From JBOGWY01 sp050694015 (GTDB taxonomy: Bacteria > Actinomycetota > CADDZG01 > WHSQ01): 14,125 bases of DNA. The stretch spans positions 1 through 14,125 of the forward strand of contig JBOGWY010000131.1 of NCBI GenBank assembly GCA_050694015.1, given 5' to 3'. The notes beneath the pieces are model-generated. The model worked only from the letters and a program-made list of their open reading frames with translations. It searched no databases and was not told where the DNA came from. Shown in pieces: positions 1-6,380 of this stretch (the first letter of the stretch is position 1; every line of letters starts with the position of its first letter). The translations under genes and the position numbers were made by a program.

Positions 1-122
1 ACCTGCTGCTTCTCCACGAGATAGGTGAGCGTGACATCGCCCCGTCCCTGGATGAAGAAGGTGCGCTCGCCGGGCCGGCCGGTGTAGTCGGACGTGAAGA
101 TCTCGGGCGTGTAGTCGACCAT
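1..122 (-). CDS. DUF3090 family protein, N-terminal part (gene runs off the left edge)
   Basis: Only the first 40 or so codons are inside the window; the gene continues past base 1. The minus strand reads MVDYTPEIFTSDYTGRPGER, then TFFIQ, and later LVEKQQV. The combination G-x-PG-x-RTFF-Q followed by a VEKQQV stretch is the N-terminal signature I know from actinobacterial DUF3090 proteins (TIGR03847), small soluble proteins of unknown function that are about 180-190 residues long. The ATG at 120-122 shares its first base with the TGA stop of the phosphatase upstream (TGATG), so the two are almost certainly translationally coupled. DUF3090 genes commonly sit directly behind an MSMEG_4193-type phosphomutase in Actinomycetota, as here, which strengthens the call. 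No function can be assigned beyond that association. Family call is fairly sure; function unknown. Confidence 0.82.
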   Translation of the reverse strand, partial: MVDYTPEIFTSDYTGRPGERTFFIQGRGDVTLTYLVEKQQ

Positions 123-739
123 CAGCCGCCCCCCTTGCGCGGTATGGACATGGGCGACGCATTCAGCGACAGGATGGCGGGCCCGCGGTCGGAGAGGGCG
201 ATCACGGATATCGACGCCGGTGCGATCACGATCCGCTGGAACAGGTCGATGTGCACCCCCATGTAGTGGGCGAGGACCAGCTTGATCACGTCGCCGTGCG
301 AGACACAACAGAGCGTGGCCTTCGGATGTTCCGCCGTCAGGCGTTCCATCTCGTCGACGGCCCTCGTCTGGACTTCCCGCAACGTCTCGCCCTCCGGGAA
401 CCTTACCGACGAAGGCCACCGCTGCACCGCAGACCACAGCTTCGTGCGCGCCAGAACCTTGATCGGCCGGTCCGTCCACTTCCCGTACTCCACCTCGCCG
501 AGGCCCCGCGTCGTTTTCACCTGCACGTCGTGTCGAGCCGCGATCGCCTCCGCCGTCTTGAGCGTACGCAGGATCGGGCTCGAGTAGATCGCGTCGAACT
601 TCACGTCGGCGAGTTGCTCGGCCACCGCGGTCGCCTGCTCGCGGCCCTCATCGGTGAGCGGAACGCCGTCCAACCAGCCGGTTAGCTTCTTGCCGGTGTG
701 GGACGTGACCGCGTGACGGACCAAGAAGAACGTGGTCAC
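122..739 (-). CDS. Histidine phosphatase family protein (probable phosphomutase, MSMEG_4193 type)
   Basis: A 205-residue cytoplasmic protein of the histidine phosphatase (phosphoglycerate-mutase-like) superfamily, which works through a phosphohistidine intermediate. The catalytic set is visible: Arg8-His9 in LVRHAVT (the usual RHG is RHA here), Arg58 in SPILRTLKTAE, Glu82 in GEVEYGKW, and His148 in VSHGD. The C-terminal part, HGDVIKLVL followed by DLFQRIVIAPASISVI, resembles the actinobacterial MSMEG_4193 subfamily (TIGR03848) more than true phosphoglycerate mutases, so its substrate is unknown. The start is GTG at 737-739, forming a GTGA overlap of four bases with the stop of the acyl-CoA synthetase gene. 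The end shares one base with the DUF3090 start, giving a coupled three-gene unit. Superfamily is certain, subfamily likely, substrate unknown. Confidence 0.9.
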   Translation of the reverse strand: MTTFFLVRHAVTSHTGKKLTGWLDGVPLTDEGREQATAVAEQLADVKFDAIYSSPILRTLKTAEAIAARHDVQVKTTRGLGEVEYGKWTDRPIKVLARTKLWSAVQRWPSSVRFPEGETLREVQTRAVDEMERLTAEHPKATLCCVSHGDVIKLVLAHYMGVHIDLFQRIVIAPASISVIALSDRGPAILSLNASPMSIPRKGGG

Positions 740-2673
740 GGCAACGCTTTGGCGATCCCCTCCATCGCGCTCGGGTTCTCGAGCGACGAGAGATCACCCG
801 GATCCTCACCGAGCACTTTTGCCCGGATCGCGCGACGCAGGATCTTCGCCGATCGCGTCTTCGGTAGTTCCTCGACGAAACGGATCTCGGACGGCGTGAA
901 CGCCTTGCCGAGTTCGTCCGCGATTACCTTTTTGATGTCGGCGCGCAGCTCGTCGGTGGGATCGACACCGGGGCGCAGGATGCAGAAGCACCACACGGTT
1001 TCGCCCTTGACCTCATGAGGGATGCCGACCGCGGCACACTCGATCACCGCGGGATGCTCGACCGCGGCGGATTCGAACTCCGCGGGTCCGATGCGCTTCC
1101 CCGCGATGTTGAGCGTGTCATCGCTGCGTCCATGCAAGAACCAGTAACCGTCCTCGTCGATCGACGCCCAGTCGCCGTGGACCCACACGTTGGGCCACCG
1201 GGACCAGTACGTCGCGATGTAGCGGTCCTTGCTGCCCCAAAACCCGCGCGTCTGCGCGGGCCACGGCTTCGTGCACACGAGCTCGCCTACTTCGCCGCGC
1301 ACGGGTTTGCCGTCGGGGTCGTAGACGTCCATCGCCATGCCAAGCGACGGGGTGCCGAGGGAACAGCTCTTCGTCGGGATGACGGGGGACTGACCGAGGA
1401 AACACGCCCCGACCTCGGTCCCGCCCGACAGGTTCATGATCGGGATCCGGCCCCCACCGACGACGTCCGAGAACCACTTGTAGGGCTCGGGGTTCCAGGG
1501 CTCGCCGGTCGAACCGAGGATGCGCAGCTTCGAGAGATCGTGTTTCTTCACCGGCTCCTCACCGGCCGGCATCAATGCACGCACGAGCGTCGGCGAGATG
1601 CCGAGGATCGTGATGCCGTGTCGCGCGCACATCTCCCACAGACGATCGGCCTCGGGATAGTTCGGCGCGCCCTCGTACATGAACACCGCGGCCCCGTTGG
1701 CGTGCCCGCCGACCATCTCGAGCGGGCCCATGATCCATCCCATGTCGGTGACCCAGTACAGGATCTCGCCGGGACGCGTGTCGAGCTGGTAGCAGACCTC
1801 CTCCGCGATCTTCACGAGGAAGCCACCGTGCACGTGCACGCTTCCCTTCGGTGTCCCGGTCGTGCCCGACGTGTAGGCGATCATGCACGGCGCCTCGGGA
1901 TCGAGCCTGGGTGCCGGCATCTCGTCGGACTGCGAGCCGAAGGCCTCGTCCCACAGCGCGTCCTTCTCACCGAGCGGGCAATCGTCGTTCGGGAAGCGGC
2001 GATAGACGAAGACGTTCTCGACGCTCGGTGACTCCGCGACCGCTTCGTCGGCAACGGCTTTCATCGCGACCTTCGTGCCGCGCCGGTAGAAGCCGTCGGC
2101 GGTCACCAGCGCCTTCGCCTCTGCGTCTTGCAAGCGCGTCGCGATCGCAGGCGCTCCGAAACCCGAGAAGATCGGGAGGTATATCGCACCGATCTTCGCG
2201 ATCGCGTACATCGCGGCGACGGCCTGCGGCACCATCGGCATGTAAACCCCCACCGCGTCTCCTTCGGAGATGCCGTGCGCCAGCAGTCCGTTCGCGACCC
2301 GGTTCACCTCTGCGGAGAACTGCGCGTAGGTGAGCGTCACTGTGGCCCCGTCCTCGCCCTCCCAGATCAGGGCCGGGTCACCGGCCCGCGACGACTCGGC
2401 ATGCCGATCGACGCAGTTGTAGGTGAGGTTGATCTTTCCGCCGACGAACCACAGCGGCCACTGCGGGCCCTCCTTCGCGTCCAGGACGCGGTCGTACGGC
2501 TCGAAGAACTCGATCCCCACATCCTCGATCGCCTGCTCCCAGAACCACACGACGTCGTCCTGGCTCCGGCGGACGAGCTCGTGGTAGTCATCGATGCCGA
2601 CCTTGCGCATCAGGCGCGTAACGTTGGCTCGCTCTATGTATTCAGGCGTCGGTTCCCACACGTAATCCGGCAC
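736..2673 (-). CDS. Acetyl-CoA-synthetase-like AMP-forming acyl-CoA synthetase, substrate probably not acetate
   Basis: A 645-residue ANL-superfamily enzyme that should activate a carboxylic acid with ATP to an acyl-AMP and transfer it to CoA in the cytoplasm. Residues about 27-90 form the N-terminal domain typical of Acs (YHELVRRS, then WPLWFVGGKINLTYNCVDRH). The phosphate-binding loop is YTSGTTGTPKG at 267-277. The adenylate-binding region is SGGTE at 416-420, the HGD motif lies at 499-501, the hinge region GRSDDTLNIAGKR at 515-527, and the catalytic lysine is Lys610 in PKTRSAK. Length fits Acs. In Acs the acetate pocket is formed by a Val/Ile, Thr, Val and a Trp; here the aligned residues are Ile314, Met315, Thr389 and Gly417. 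Loss of the Trp is known to open the pocket to larger acids, and the SGGTE stretch also recalls acetoacetyl-CoA synthetase. The usual Gly before the lysine is Ala609. The start is GTG with no Shine-Dalgarno; a -10-like hexamer lies 7 bases upstream. It overlaps the phosphatase by 4 bases. Confidence 0.9.
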   Translation of the reverse strand: MPDYVWEPTPEYIERANVTRLMRKVGIDDYHELVRRSQDDVVWFWEQAIEDVGIEFFEPYDRVLDAKEGPQWPLWFVGGKINLTYNCVDRHAESSRAGDPALIWEGEDGATVTLTYAQFSAEVNRVANGLLAHGISEGDAVGVYMPMVPQAVAAMYAIAKIGAIYLPIFSGFGAPAIATRLQDAEAKALVTADGFYRRGTKVAMKAVADEAVAESPSVENVFVYRRFPNDDCPLGEKDALWDEAFGSQSDEMPAPRLDPEAPCMIAYTSGTTGTPKGSVHVHGGFLVKIAEEVCYQLDTRPGEILYWVTDMGWIMGPLEMVGGHANGAAVFMYEGAPNYPEADRLWEMCARHGITILGISPTLVRALMPAGEEPVKKHDLSKLRILGSTGEPWNPEPYKWFSDVVGGGRIPIMNLSGGTEVGACFLGQSPVIPTKSCSLGTPSLGMAMDVYDPDGKPVRGEVGELVCTKPWPAQTRGFWGSKDRYIATYWSRWPNVWVHGDWASIDEDGYWFLHGRSDDTLNIAGKRIGPAEFESAAVEHPAVIECAAVGIPHEVKGETVWCFCILRPGVDPTDELRADIKKVIADELGKAFTPSEIRFVEELPKTRSAKILRRAIRAKVLGEDPGDLSSLENPSAMEGIAKALP

Positions 2674-2680
2674 GCGACGC

Positions 2681-2686
2681 AGGCTA
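2681..2686 (-). promoter_or_regulatory. Candidate -10 element for the acyl-CoA synthetase unit (leaderless-type)
   Basis: On the minus strand TAGCCT fits the actinobacterial -10 pattern TANNNT and ends exactly 7 bases before the GTG start of the synthetase gene. No Shine-Dalgarno is present in the intervening GCGTCGC. This is the arrangement expected for a leaderless transcript starting at the G of GTG. No convincing -35 box is seen, because that region is occupied by the upstream terminator hairpin. This is a weak motif that can occur by chance. Confidence 0.32.
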
Positions 2687-2691
2687 TCGTG

Positions 2692-2719
2692 AGAGTGGCC
2701 CCCCGAAGGGGGCCACTCT
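2692..2719 (-). terminator. Hairpin terminator behind the cupredoxin gene
   Basis: A perfect 12-bp inverted repeat (AGAGTGGCCCCC and its complement) encloses a 4-base loop. On the minus strand, the direction of transcription, the loop is TTCG closed by C-G, the very stable cUUCGg tetraloop. The hairpin begins 32 bases after the TAA/TAG-side end of the cupredoxin gene and lies between two units. There is no T-run after the stem on either strand, as is common for high-GC actinobacterial terminators. It lies just upstream of the synthetase start, so it should insulate the two units. Confidence 0.75.
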
Positions 2720-2751
2720 GACTGCTGCGGTTACGAACTTGATACGTGTTG

Positions 2752-3978
2752 CTAGCGGCGAACCCGGACCCTCTGGACCATGAACGGGTGCAGCTGGCAG
2801 AACATCACGATCGGCTTGTCGGCCGCCCGCCCGAAACGAAGGGTGTACGGCGACTCACCCGCGGTGGGCGGCACCGGAGCGTTGGCGCCACGCAGGCCCG
2901 AACCCTCGACGTCGGCTTGGTTCACGACGACACCGTTGCCCTGCACACCCGCAAGAGCGAACGGGAAACTGAGCTCGAGCTGTGTCGGGTTCGCGCAGAA
3001 CGGCGGCGCCGGCAGATCCGGGGGATTGTCCGGATCGGATCCATTATCCCCATCGGGATCGCACTCGGGAGCGAAGATCGAGTTCGCCTGGTCGAGCGTC
3101 GTGGCATTACGCGTCGTCGCGGTGTGGTCCTCGTAGGTGAGGTTGTCGAAGTGGTAACGGACGCGGTCGCCTTGCTCGACCGGCAGCCTCTTCGGATAGA
3201 TCCCGTAAAGGGTCGCGTGGTGGTTGTCCACGCCGGCCCACGCGTCCCACACCTTCACGCCGTCGGCACCGGTGTGCGAGGTGCGGCGGGAGTTGTAACG
3301 GGCGTTCGCCGCGCCGCCCCATTCCTCGTCGGCCGCGTGCTGATTCGCCGCCGCGGTGGCGATCTCCGCCGGGGTCGTCGCGGGGCTGTTATTCCCGACG
3401 ACGCTGAAGCGCATCCTCATGTGGGGGTGCAACAGGCAGATGACCCAGATCGTGTCGCCCGGCTGACCGTTGATCTCGACGCTGAACGTCGCCGTCGGGT
3501 CGAACGGGAGGCCCGAGTTCACGGGGTCGGGACCGCCCGTCGGACATGGAAGGGCGACGGTCCCACAGGTCGGATCGCTCGGGAACGCGACTGCGTTGTT
3601 GGCCTTGAGCCCCGTCGCACCCTCGTCGGGATCGGCGGCAACAAGTCCAAAGGGTGCGCCGAACGGCTTGACCTGGCTGTCGATGAAGCCCTGCACGTCG
3701 GTGTTCGGCGGTAGCAGGGTCGCAGTGTGGAAGCCGTGGAACTCGAACGTGACTACCTGACCGTCATGAACGTTGACCGTGTTCGGGCCCATGAACCGCA
3801 TGGATTCACCGAACGTACAACCCTGACCTGTCTCCTGGTTGCAGTTCGGTCCGACCGCCCACGGCGACGAGACGAAGACCGTCAATGCTTCCTCCTGCGC
3901 GGTCGCGCTTGTGGCCGGGATAAGCAGCCCCGCGATGAGGGCGGTAACCGCGATCGCGGCCATCTTCTTGACTCTCAA
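2752..3978 (-). CDS. Secreted protein with two tandem cupredoxin (type-1 copper) domains
   Basis: A 408-residue exported protein. Residues 1-27 are a Sec-type signal peptide: basic MRVKKM, a hydrophobic core, then a cleavage site after ATSATA before QEE. Two copper-site patterns follow. Domain 1 (about 32-193) has His84 in GFHTAT and Cys181-x2-His184-x2-Met187 in CLLHPHM. Domain 2 (about 242-408) has His285 in EDHTAT and Cys394-x2-His397-x2-Met400 in CQLHPFM. Each is a full His-Cys-His-Met type-1 set, suggesting an internal duplication. Each domain carries a long insertion between the His and the Cys with a possible disulfide pair (C138/C145; C306/C328), and C46/C54 may form another. An Asp-rich loop at 307-321 (DPDGDNGSDPDN) looks like a calcium site. 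Type-2/3 copper HxH motifs of multicopper oxidases are absent, so electron transfer or copper binding is likelier than oxidase activity. The TTG start is chosen because AAGGAGG lies 5 bases upstream; ATG at codon 6 would be 20 bases away. It lies 79 bases after ppx and is followed by a hairpin terminator. Precise role unknown. Confidence 0.85.
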   Translation of the reverse strand: MRVKKMAAIAVTALIAGLLIPATSATAQEEALTVFVSSPWAVGPNCNQETGQGCTFGESMRFMGPNTVNVHDGQVVTFEFHGFHTATLLPPNTDVQGFIDSQVKPFGAPFGLVAADPDEGATGLKANNAVAFPSDPTCGTVALPCPTGGPDPVNSGLPFDPTATFSVEINGQPGDTIWVICLLHPHMRMRFSVVGNNSPATTPAEIATAAANQHAADEEWGGAANARYNSRRTSHTGADGVKVWDAWAGVDNHHATLYGIYPKRLPVEQGDRVRYHFDNLTYEDHTATTRNATTLDQANSIFAPECDPDGDNGSDPDNPPDLPAPPFCANPTQLELSFPFALAGVQGNGVVVNQADVEGSGLRGANAPVPPTAGESPYTLRFGRAADKPIVMFCQLHPFMVQRVRVRR

Positions 3979-3983
3979 TATCT

Positions 3984-3990
3984 CCTCCTT
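3984..3990 (-). promoter_or_regulatory. Shine-Dalgarno site of the cupredoxin gene
   Basis: The minus strand reads AAGGAGG, a near-perfect anti-16S match, with 5 bases (AGATA) before TTG at 3976-3978. It decides for the TTG start over the in-frame ATG at 3961-3963. It is the strongest ribosome-binding site in the window and suggests high translation. Confidence 0.85.
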
Positions 3991-4057
3991 GTCGCGCGCG
4001 GGTCGTCAAACCCACTCAACTGGACGAGTTCACGATTCCCTACGGCCGCGGAGGCGT

Positions 4058-4996
4058 CTAGAGGGTTTCCGTTATGTCCGTTTTTCCATCGGACAGGAGC
4101 TGGATGACCAGGCCGTCGAGGATGTCCTTCTCGGACGTCAGGATCTCCGGCACATCGAAGGCCTCCAGGACGGCGAGCAGGATCTCGGCCCCCGCGACGA
4201 TCACATCGACGCGGCCGGCCTCGAGACCCTTGACGTTCTTACGTTTCGAATAGGGCAACGACGAGAGCCGGCGTGCGATCAGCCGGACGTCCCCATGCGA
4301 GAGAACCGCGTGATGCGTTACGTCCGGGTCGTAGACCGGAACTCCGGCCTTGAGGATCGCGAGCTGCGAGACGGTCCCGGCGACGCCGATGAAGCGCGCG
4401 CCCTTCGGGACGGCGAGGTCCGGCTTGACGGTTTCGAGCTTGTCGATCACCTCGGCGCGCAGCGCCTCGAGTTCGTCCGACGTCGGCGGGTCCGACTCGA
4501 GGTACTTCTCGTACATGCGCACGCATCCGACGTCGAGCGACACGAGCCGTTCGGGTTCGGAGGTTCCGACGATGAACTCGGTCGAACCGCCACCGATGTC
4601 GACGACGCAGACAGGACCCTCTTCGTTCAGGTCCGAGAGTGTGCCGAGGAACGTTGCACGCGCCTCTTGGTCTCCGGTCAACAGTTCGGGAAGGTGGCCG
4701 GTCAGCTGTTTCACGCCGGTGAAGAACTCCTCACGGTTCTTCGCGTCGCGCACGGCAGACGTCCCCGTGACGCGCATCCGCTCGACGCCGAGCTCGCCGC
4801 AGGTCGCGGCGTAGTCGGCGATCGTGCGGAAGGTCCGATCGAGCGCTTCGGCAGCCAGCACGCGCGTACGGTCGACGCCCTGACCGAGCCTCGTGATGAC
4901 CATGCGGCGGTCGATCGAGCGGAACCCACCCGGCTGTTCCTCCGCGACGAGAAGGCGCGTCGAGTTAGTCCCGACGTCGATCGCGGCGACCCTCAT
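4058..4996 (-). CDS. ppx: Ppx/GppA family exopolyphosphatase / pppGpp phosphohydrolase
   Basis: A 312-residue cytoplasmic protein of the ASKHA fold that removes terminal phosphate from polyphosphate and/or pppGpp. The phosphate-1 motif is D7-VGTNS near the start; the phosphate-2 motif is VVDIGGGST around Asp133; the likely catalytic Glu111 lies in LTGDQEA; GVAGTVS (204-210) and VIVAGAEIL (265-273) are further family landmarks. The length matches the short two-domain actinobacterial form, without the C-terminal HD domain of E. coli Ppx. In M. tuberculosis the gene behind eno, the ftsB-like gene and DUF501 is the Ppx2 gene Rv1026, so this is its positional counterpart. ATG at 4994-4996 overlaps the stop of the DUF501 gene by four bases (ATGA), implying coupling. 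Family certain; whether polyphosphate or pppGpp is the main substrate cannot be read from sequence. Confidence 0.93.
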   Translation of the reverse strand: MRVAAIDVGTNSTRLLVAEEQPGGFRSIDRRMVITRLGQGVDRTRVLAAEALDRTFRTIADYAATCGELGVERMRVTGTSAVRDAKNREEFFTGVKQLTGHLPELLTGDQEARATFLGTLSDLNEEGPVCVVDIGGGSTEFIVGTSEPERLVSLDVGCVRMYEKYLESDPPTSDELEALRAEVIDKLETVKPDLAVPKGARFIGVAGTVSQLAILKAGVPVYDPDVTHHAVLSHGDVRLIARRLSSLPYSKRKNVKGLEAGRVDVIVAGAEILLAVLEAFDVPEILTSEKDILDGLVIQLLSDGKTDITETL

Positions 4997-5475
4997 GTAA
5001 CCCGATAGCAGGCGACGCGGCAGTCCGGGTACCCCGCCGACGACAGCGAGCGCGCTCCGATCGGGTTATCGGCGTCGACCAGTTCCTGCGCGGTGTGGGC
5101 GTGGAGGCATTTCACCCGCTCGGGGCCCCCGCCGGGAGGCGCGCCGGAATCCTGGATGGCCTCATGCGCGTCACGGCGCGCTCGCGACGCGGCGATCGCG
5201 TCGGAGAGACGCGAGACCAGTGAGGCGTCACGCGCCAGTTCTTCGTTAAGCGTCTCCATGCCGCCTTCACCCTCGAGCTTGCTCACGCGCTTCGTCAGGA
5301 TCGGACACGTCAACCAGTACAACGTCGGGAATGGGGAGCCGTCGTCGAGCCGGGGATGGTTCTCGATCACCATCGGGACGCCGAGATGACAGCGTGCGGC
5401 GACGCTCCACGCGCCTCGCAAGGGGCGGTTCAGTTGAGCTTCGACGATGAGTTCGTCGTGGGAGTCGTGGGACAG
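4993..5475 (-). CDS. DUF501 domain protein
   Basis: A small actinobacterial protein of unknown function (Pfam DUF501), usually between the ftsB-like gene and ppx as here. Landmarks are AARCHLGVP, DDGSPFPTLYWLTCP and VKCLHAHTA, with conserved cysteines in each, and NPIG near the end. The start is uncertain. The first ordinary start codon in frame is TTG at 5419-5421, but it falls inside a conserved stretch: the frame continues upstream as IVEAQLNRPLRGAW, matching the QLGRPPRG stretch I recall in Streptomyces homologues. The frame stays open to the stop at 5491-5493 and contains no ATG, GTG or other TTG. I therefore place the start at the CTG at 5473-5475, giving 160 residues beginning (M)SHDSHDEL; an ATC at 5482-5484, touching the yabR-like stop, is another option. 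Starting at TTG 5421 would give 142 residues. It overlaps ppx by four bases and follows the S1 gene closely. Family sure, start not. Confidence 0.85.
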   Translation of the reverse strand: MSHDSHDELIVEAQLNRPLRGAWSVAARCHLGVPMVIENHPRLDDGSPFPTLYWLTCPILTKRVSKLEGEGGMETLNEELARDASLVSRLSDAIAASRARRDAHEAIQDSGAPPGGGPERVKCLHAHTAQELVDADNPIGARSLSSAGYPDCRVACYRVT

Positions 5476-5483
5476 CGTCGGGA

Positions 5484-5843
5484 TTAGCGCTTACCTTCCC
5501 GGTGTCGTTTGAGGTCGACGAGGCGCTCCTGGCTCTGGCTCATGAAGCGCTTCAGCTTCGCCTCGAAGTCGGGATCCCGGCCCTGCTTGCGCTGGGGGCG
5601 GTCCTCGAAGCCGGGCTTAGCCTGCTTGATCGAAAGATCGATCTTGCCGTCTTCCTTCTGACCGATGACCTTGACCGTGACCTTGTCGTTCTCGCGGATG
5701 AACTCACGGATGTCGCGGACGTAGTTCACGTCCACCTCGGAGATGTGGACCATCCCGCTCTCGCCGGTATCCAGTTTCACGAACGCGCCGTAGTCGGTGA
5801 CCTTTTCGACCGTTCCGTCTACGACTGCTCCTACGTCTACCAA
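5484..5843 (-). CDS. yabR: S1-domain RNA-binding protein, YabR-like
   Basis: A 119-residue protein with one S1 RNA-binding domain at about 3-75 (VDGTVEKVTDYGAFVKL, GMVHISEV, then DGKIDLSIK) and a charged C-terminal tail. The tail, FEAKLKRFMSQSQERLVDLK, matches position by position the tail of Bacillus YabR (FEQKMNKFLKDSEDRLSSLK from memory), so this is probably an orthologue rather than just any S1 protein. Such proteins bind RNA or ribosomes; in streptococci the relative CvfD acts as a post-transcriptional regulator. In Bacillus yabR follows divIC, and here it also follows the divIC/ftsB gene. The TTG start at 5841-5843 has AAGGGGGG three bases upstream, and an in-frame stop lies four codons further up, so no other start is possible nearby. 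The 135-base gap upstream holds no gene longer than a possible 15-codon leader. DUF501 follows at once. Confidence 0.9.
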   Translation of the reverse strand: MVDVGAVVDGTVEKVTDYGAFVKLDTGESGMVHISEVDVNYVRDIREFIRENDKVTVKVIGQKEDGKIDLSIKQAKPGFEDRPQRKQGRDPDFEAKLKRFMSQSQERLVDLKRHREGKR

Positions 5844-5846
5844 TGT

Positions 5847-5854
5847 CCCCCCTT
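5847..5854 (-). promoter_or_regulatory. Ribosome-binding site of the yabR-like gene, inside a small hairpin
   Basis: The minus strand reads AAGGGGGG, then ACA, then the TTG start. The G-run can pair with CCCC immediately upstream (CCCC-TAA-GGGG, bases 5849-5859), so the ribosome-binding site may be partly masked. The site supports the TTG start; the masking is inference. Confidence 0.6.
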
Positions 5855-5978
5855 AGGGGCGAGGCCGTTATCGGGCTCGCTCATCGTGCCTTTGTGACAT
5901 CGTACCGCCGCCCCCGACGTTCGTCGTTTCCCCATTTCAATCACGGGCCGGGTAGCACGGAGGCGCAGATTAGTTCAG

Positions 5979-6380
5979 TTAGGGGATCCCGACGAAGTCG
6001 AGGAATCCTTCGATCGGACCCGGAGGTTGCACCCGGGGAGCGCGGGCTTTCCGATCCGCCCTCTGGCCGCCCTTCTTGCCGTGGCCGCGACTCGGCGGCA
6101 TCACGATGTAAGTGGTCTCACCGGGCCGGACCAGTCCCACGGTCCGGGCACGTTGCTCGAGGAAGTCGGGGTCGCTGAGGCGCGCGATGCGGTCCTCGAG
6201 CCGTTCGTTGGACCGTTCGATGGTCTCGAGATCACTCGCCATCCCCGCGATCCGCTCCCTCTGCTCGAGCAATTGCCGGGTCGGTTCGATAAGGAGCGCG
6301 CCGAAGAGCCCGATGATCAAGAGCACGACGATCACCTGAGGGCCGACTCCCCACCGCGGGCGCAACGGGAGAACCTTCAT
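5979..6380 (-). CDS. ftsB: FtsB/DivIC-family septum formation initiator
   Basis: A 133-residue bitopic membrane protein of the divisome. A short basic cytoplasmic N-terminus (MKVLPLRPRW) precedes one membrane helix at about 14-31, then a coiled coil at about 37-69 (LLEQRERIAGMASDLETIER) and the family-typical DPDFLEQRARTVGLVRPGE around 70-88. The C-terminus is basic and Pro-rich and should lie outside. FtsB/DivIC forms a complex with FtsL and FtsQ/DivIB. ATG at 6378-6380 overlaps the enolase stop by four bases (ATGA), and a strong Shine-Dalgarno inside the end of eno fixes this start. The frame runs open far upstream through eno, but that part is a shadow of enolase. Position after eno equals Rv1024 in M. 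tuberculosis and, followed by yabR, that of divIC in Bacillus. Confidence 0.92.
   Translation of the reverse strand: MKVLPLRPRWGVGPQVIVVLLIIGLFGALLIEPTRQLLEQRERIAGMASDLETIERSNERLEDRIARLSDPDFLEQRARTVGLVRPGETTYIVMPPSRGHGKKGGQRADRKARAPRVQPPGPIEGFLDFVGIP

Noticed and set aside
3998..4015. Six-pair hairpin with a G-T pair just upstream of the cupredoxin ribosome site
   Set aside because: Short, contains a wobble pair and has no partner signal; chance occurrence is likely.
3839..5008. 389-codon open frame on the plus strand opposite ppx
   Set aside because: It lies opposite a clear ppx gene, its protein is dominated by Arg, Asp and Glu as typical of antisense frames in high-GC DNA, and no domain is recognisable.
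5915..5926. Palindrome CGACGTTCGTCG in the gap between ftsB and the yabR-like gene
   Set aside because: It can only form a 4-bp stem with a 4-base loop; such short palindromes are common in DNA of this composition. An operator cannot be excluded but is not supported.
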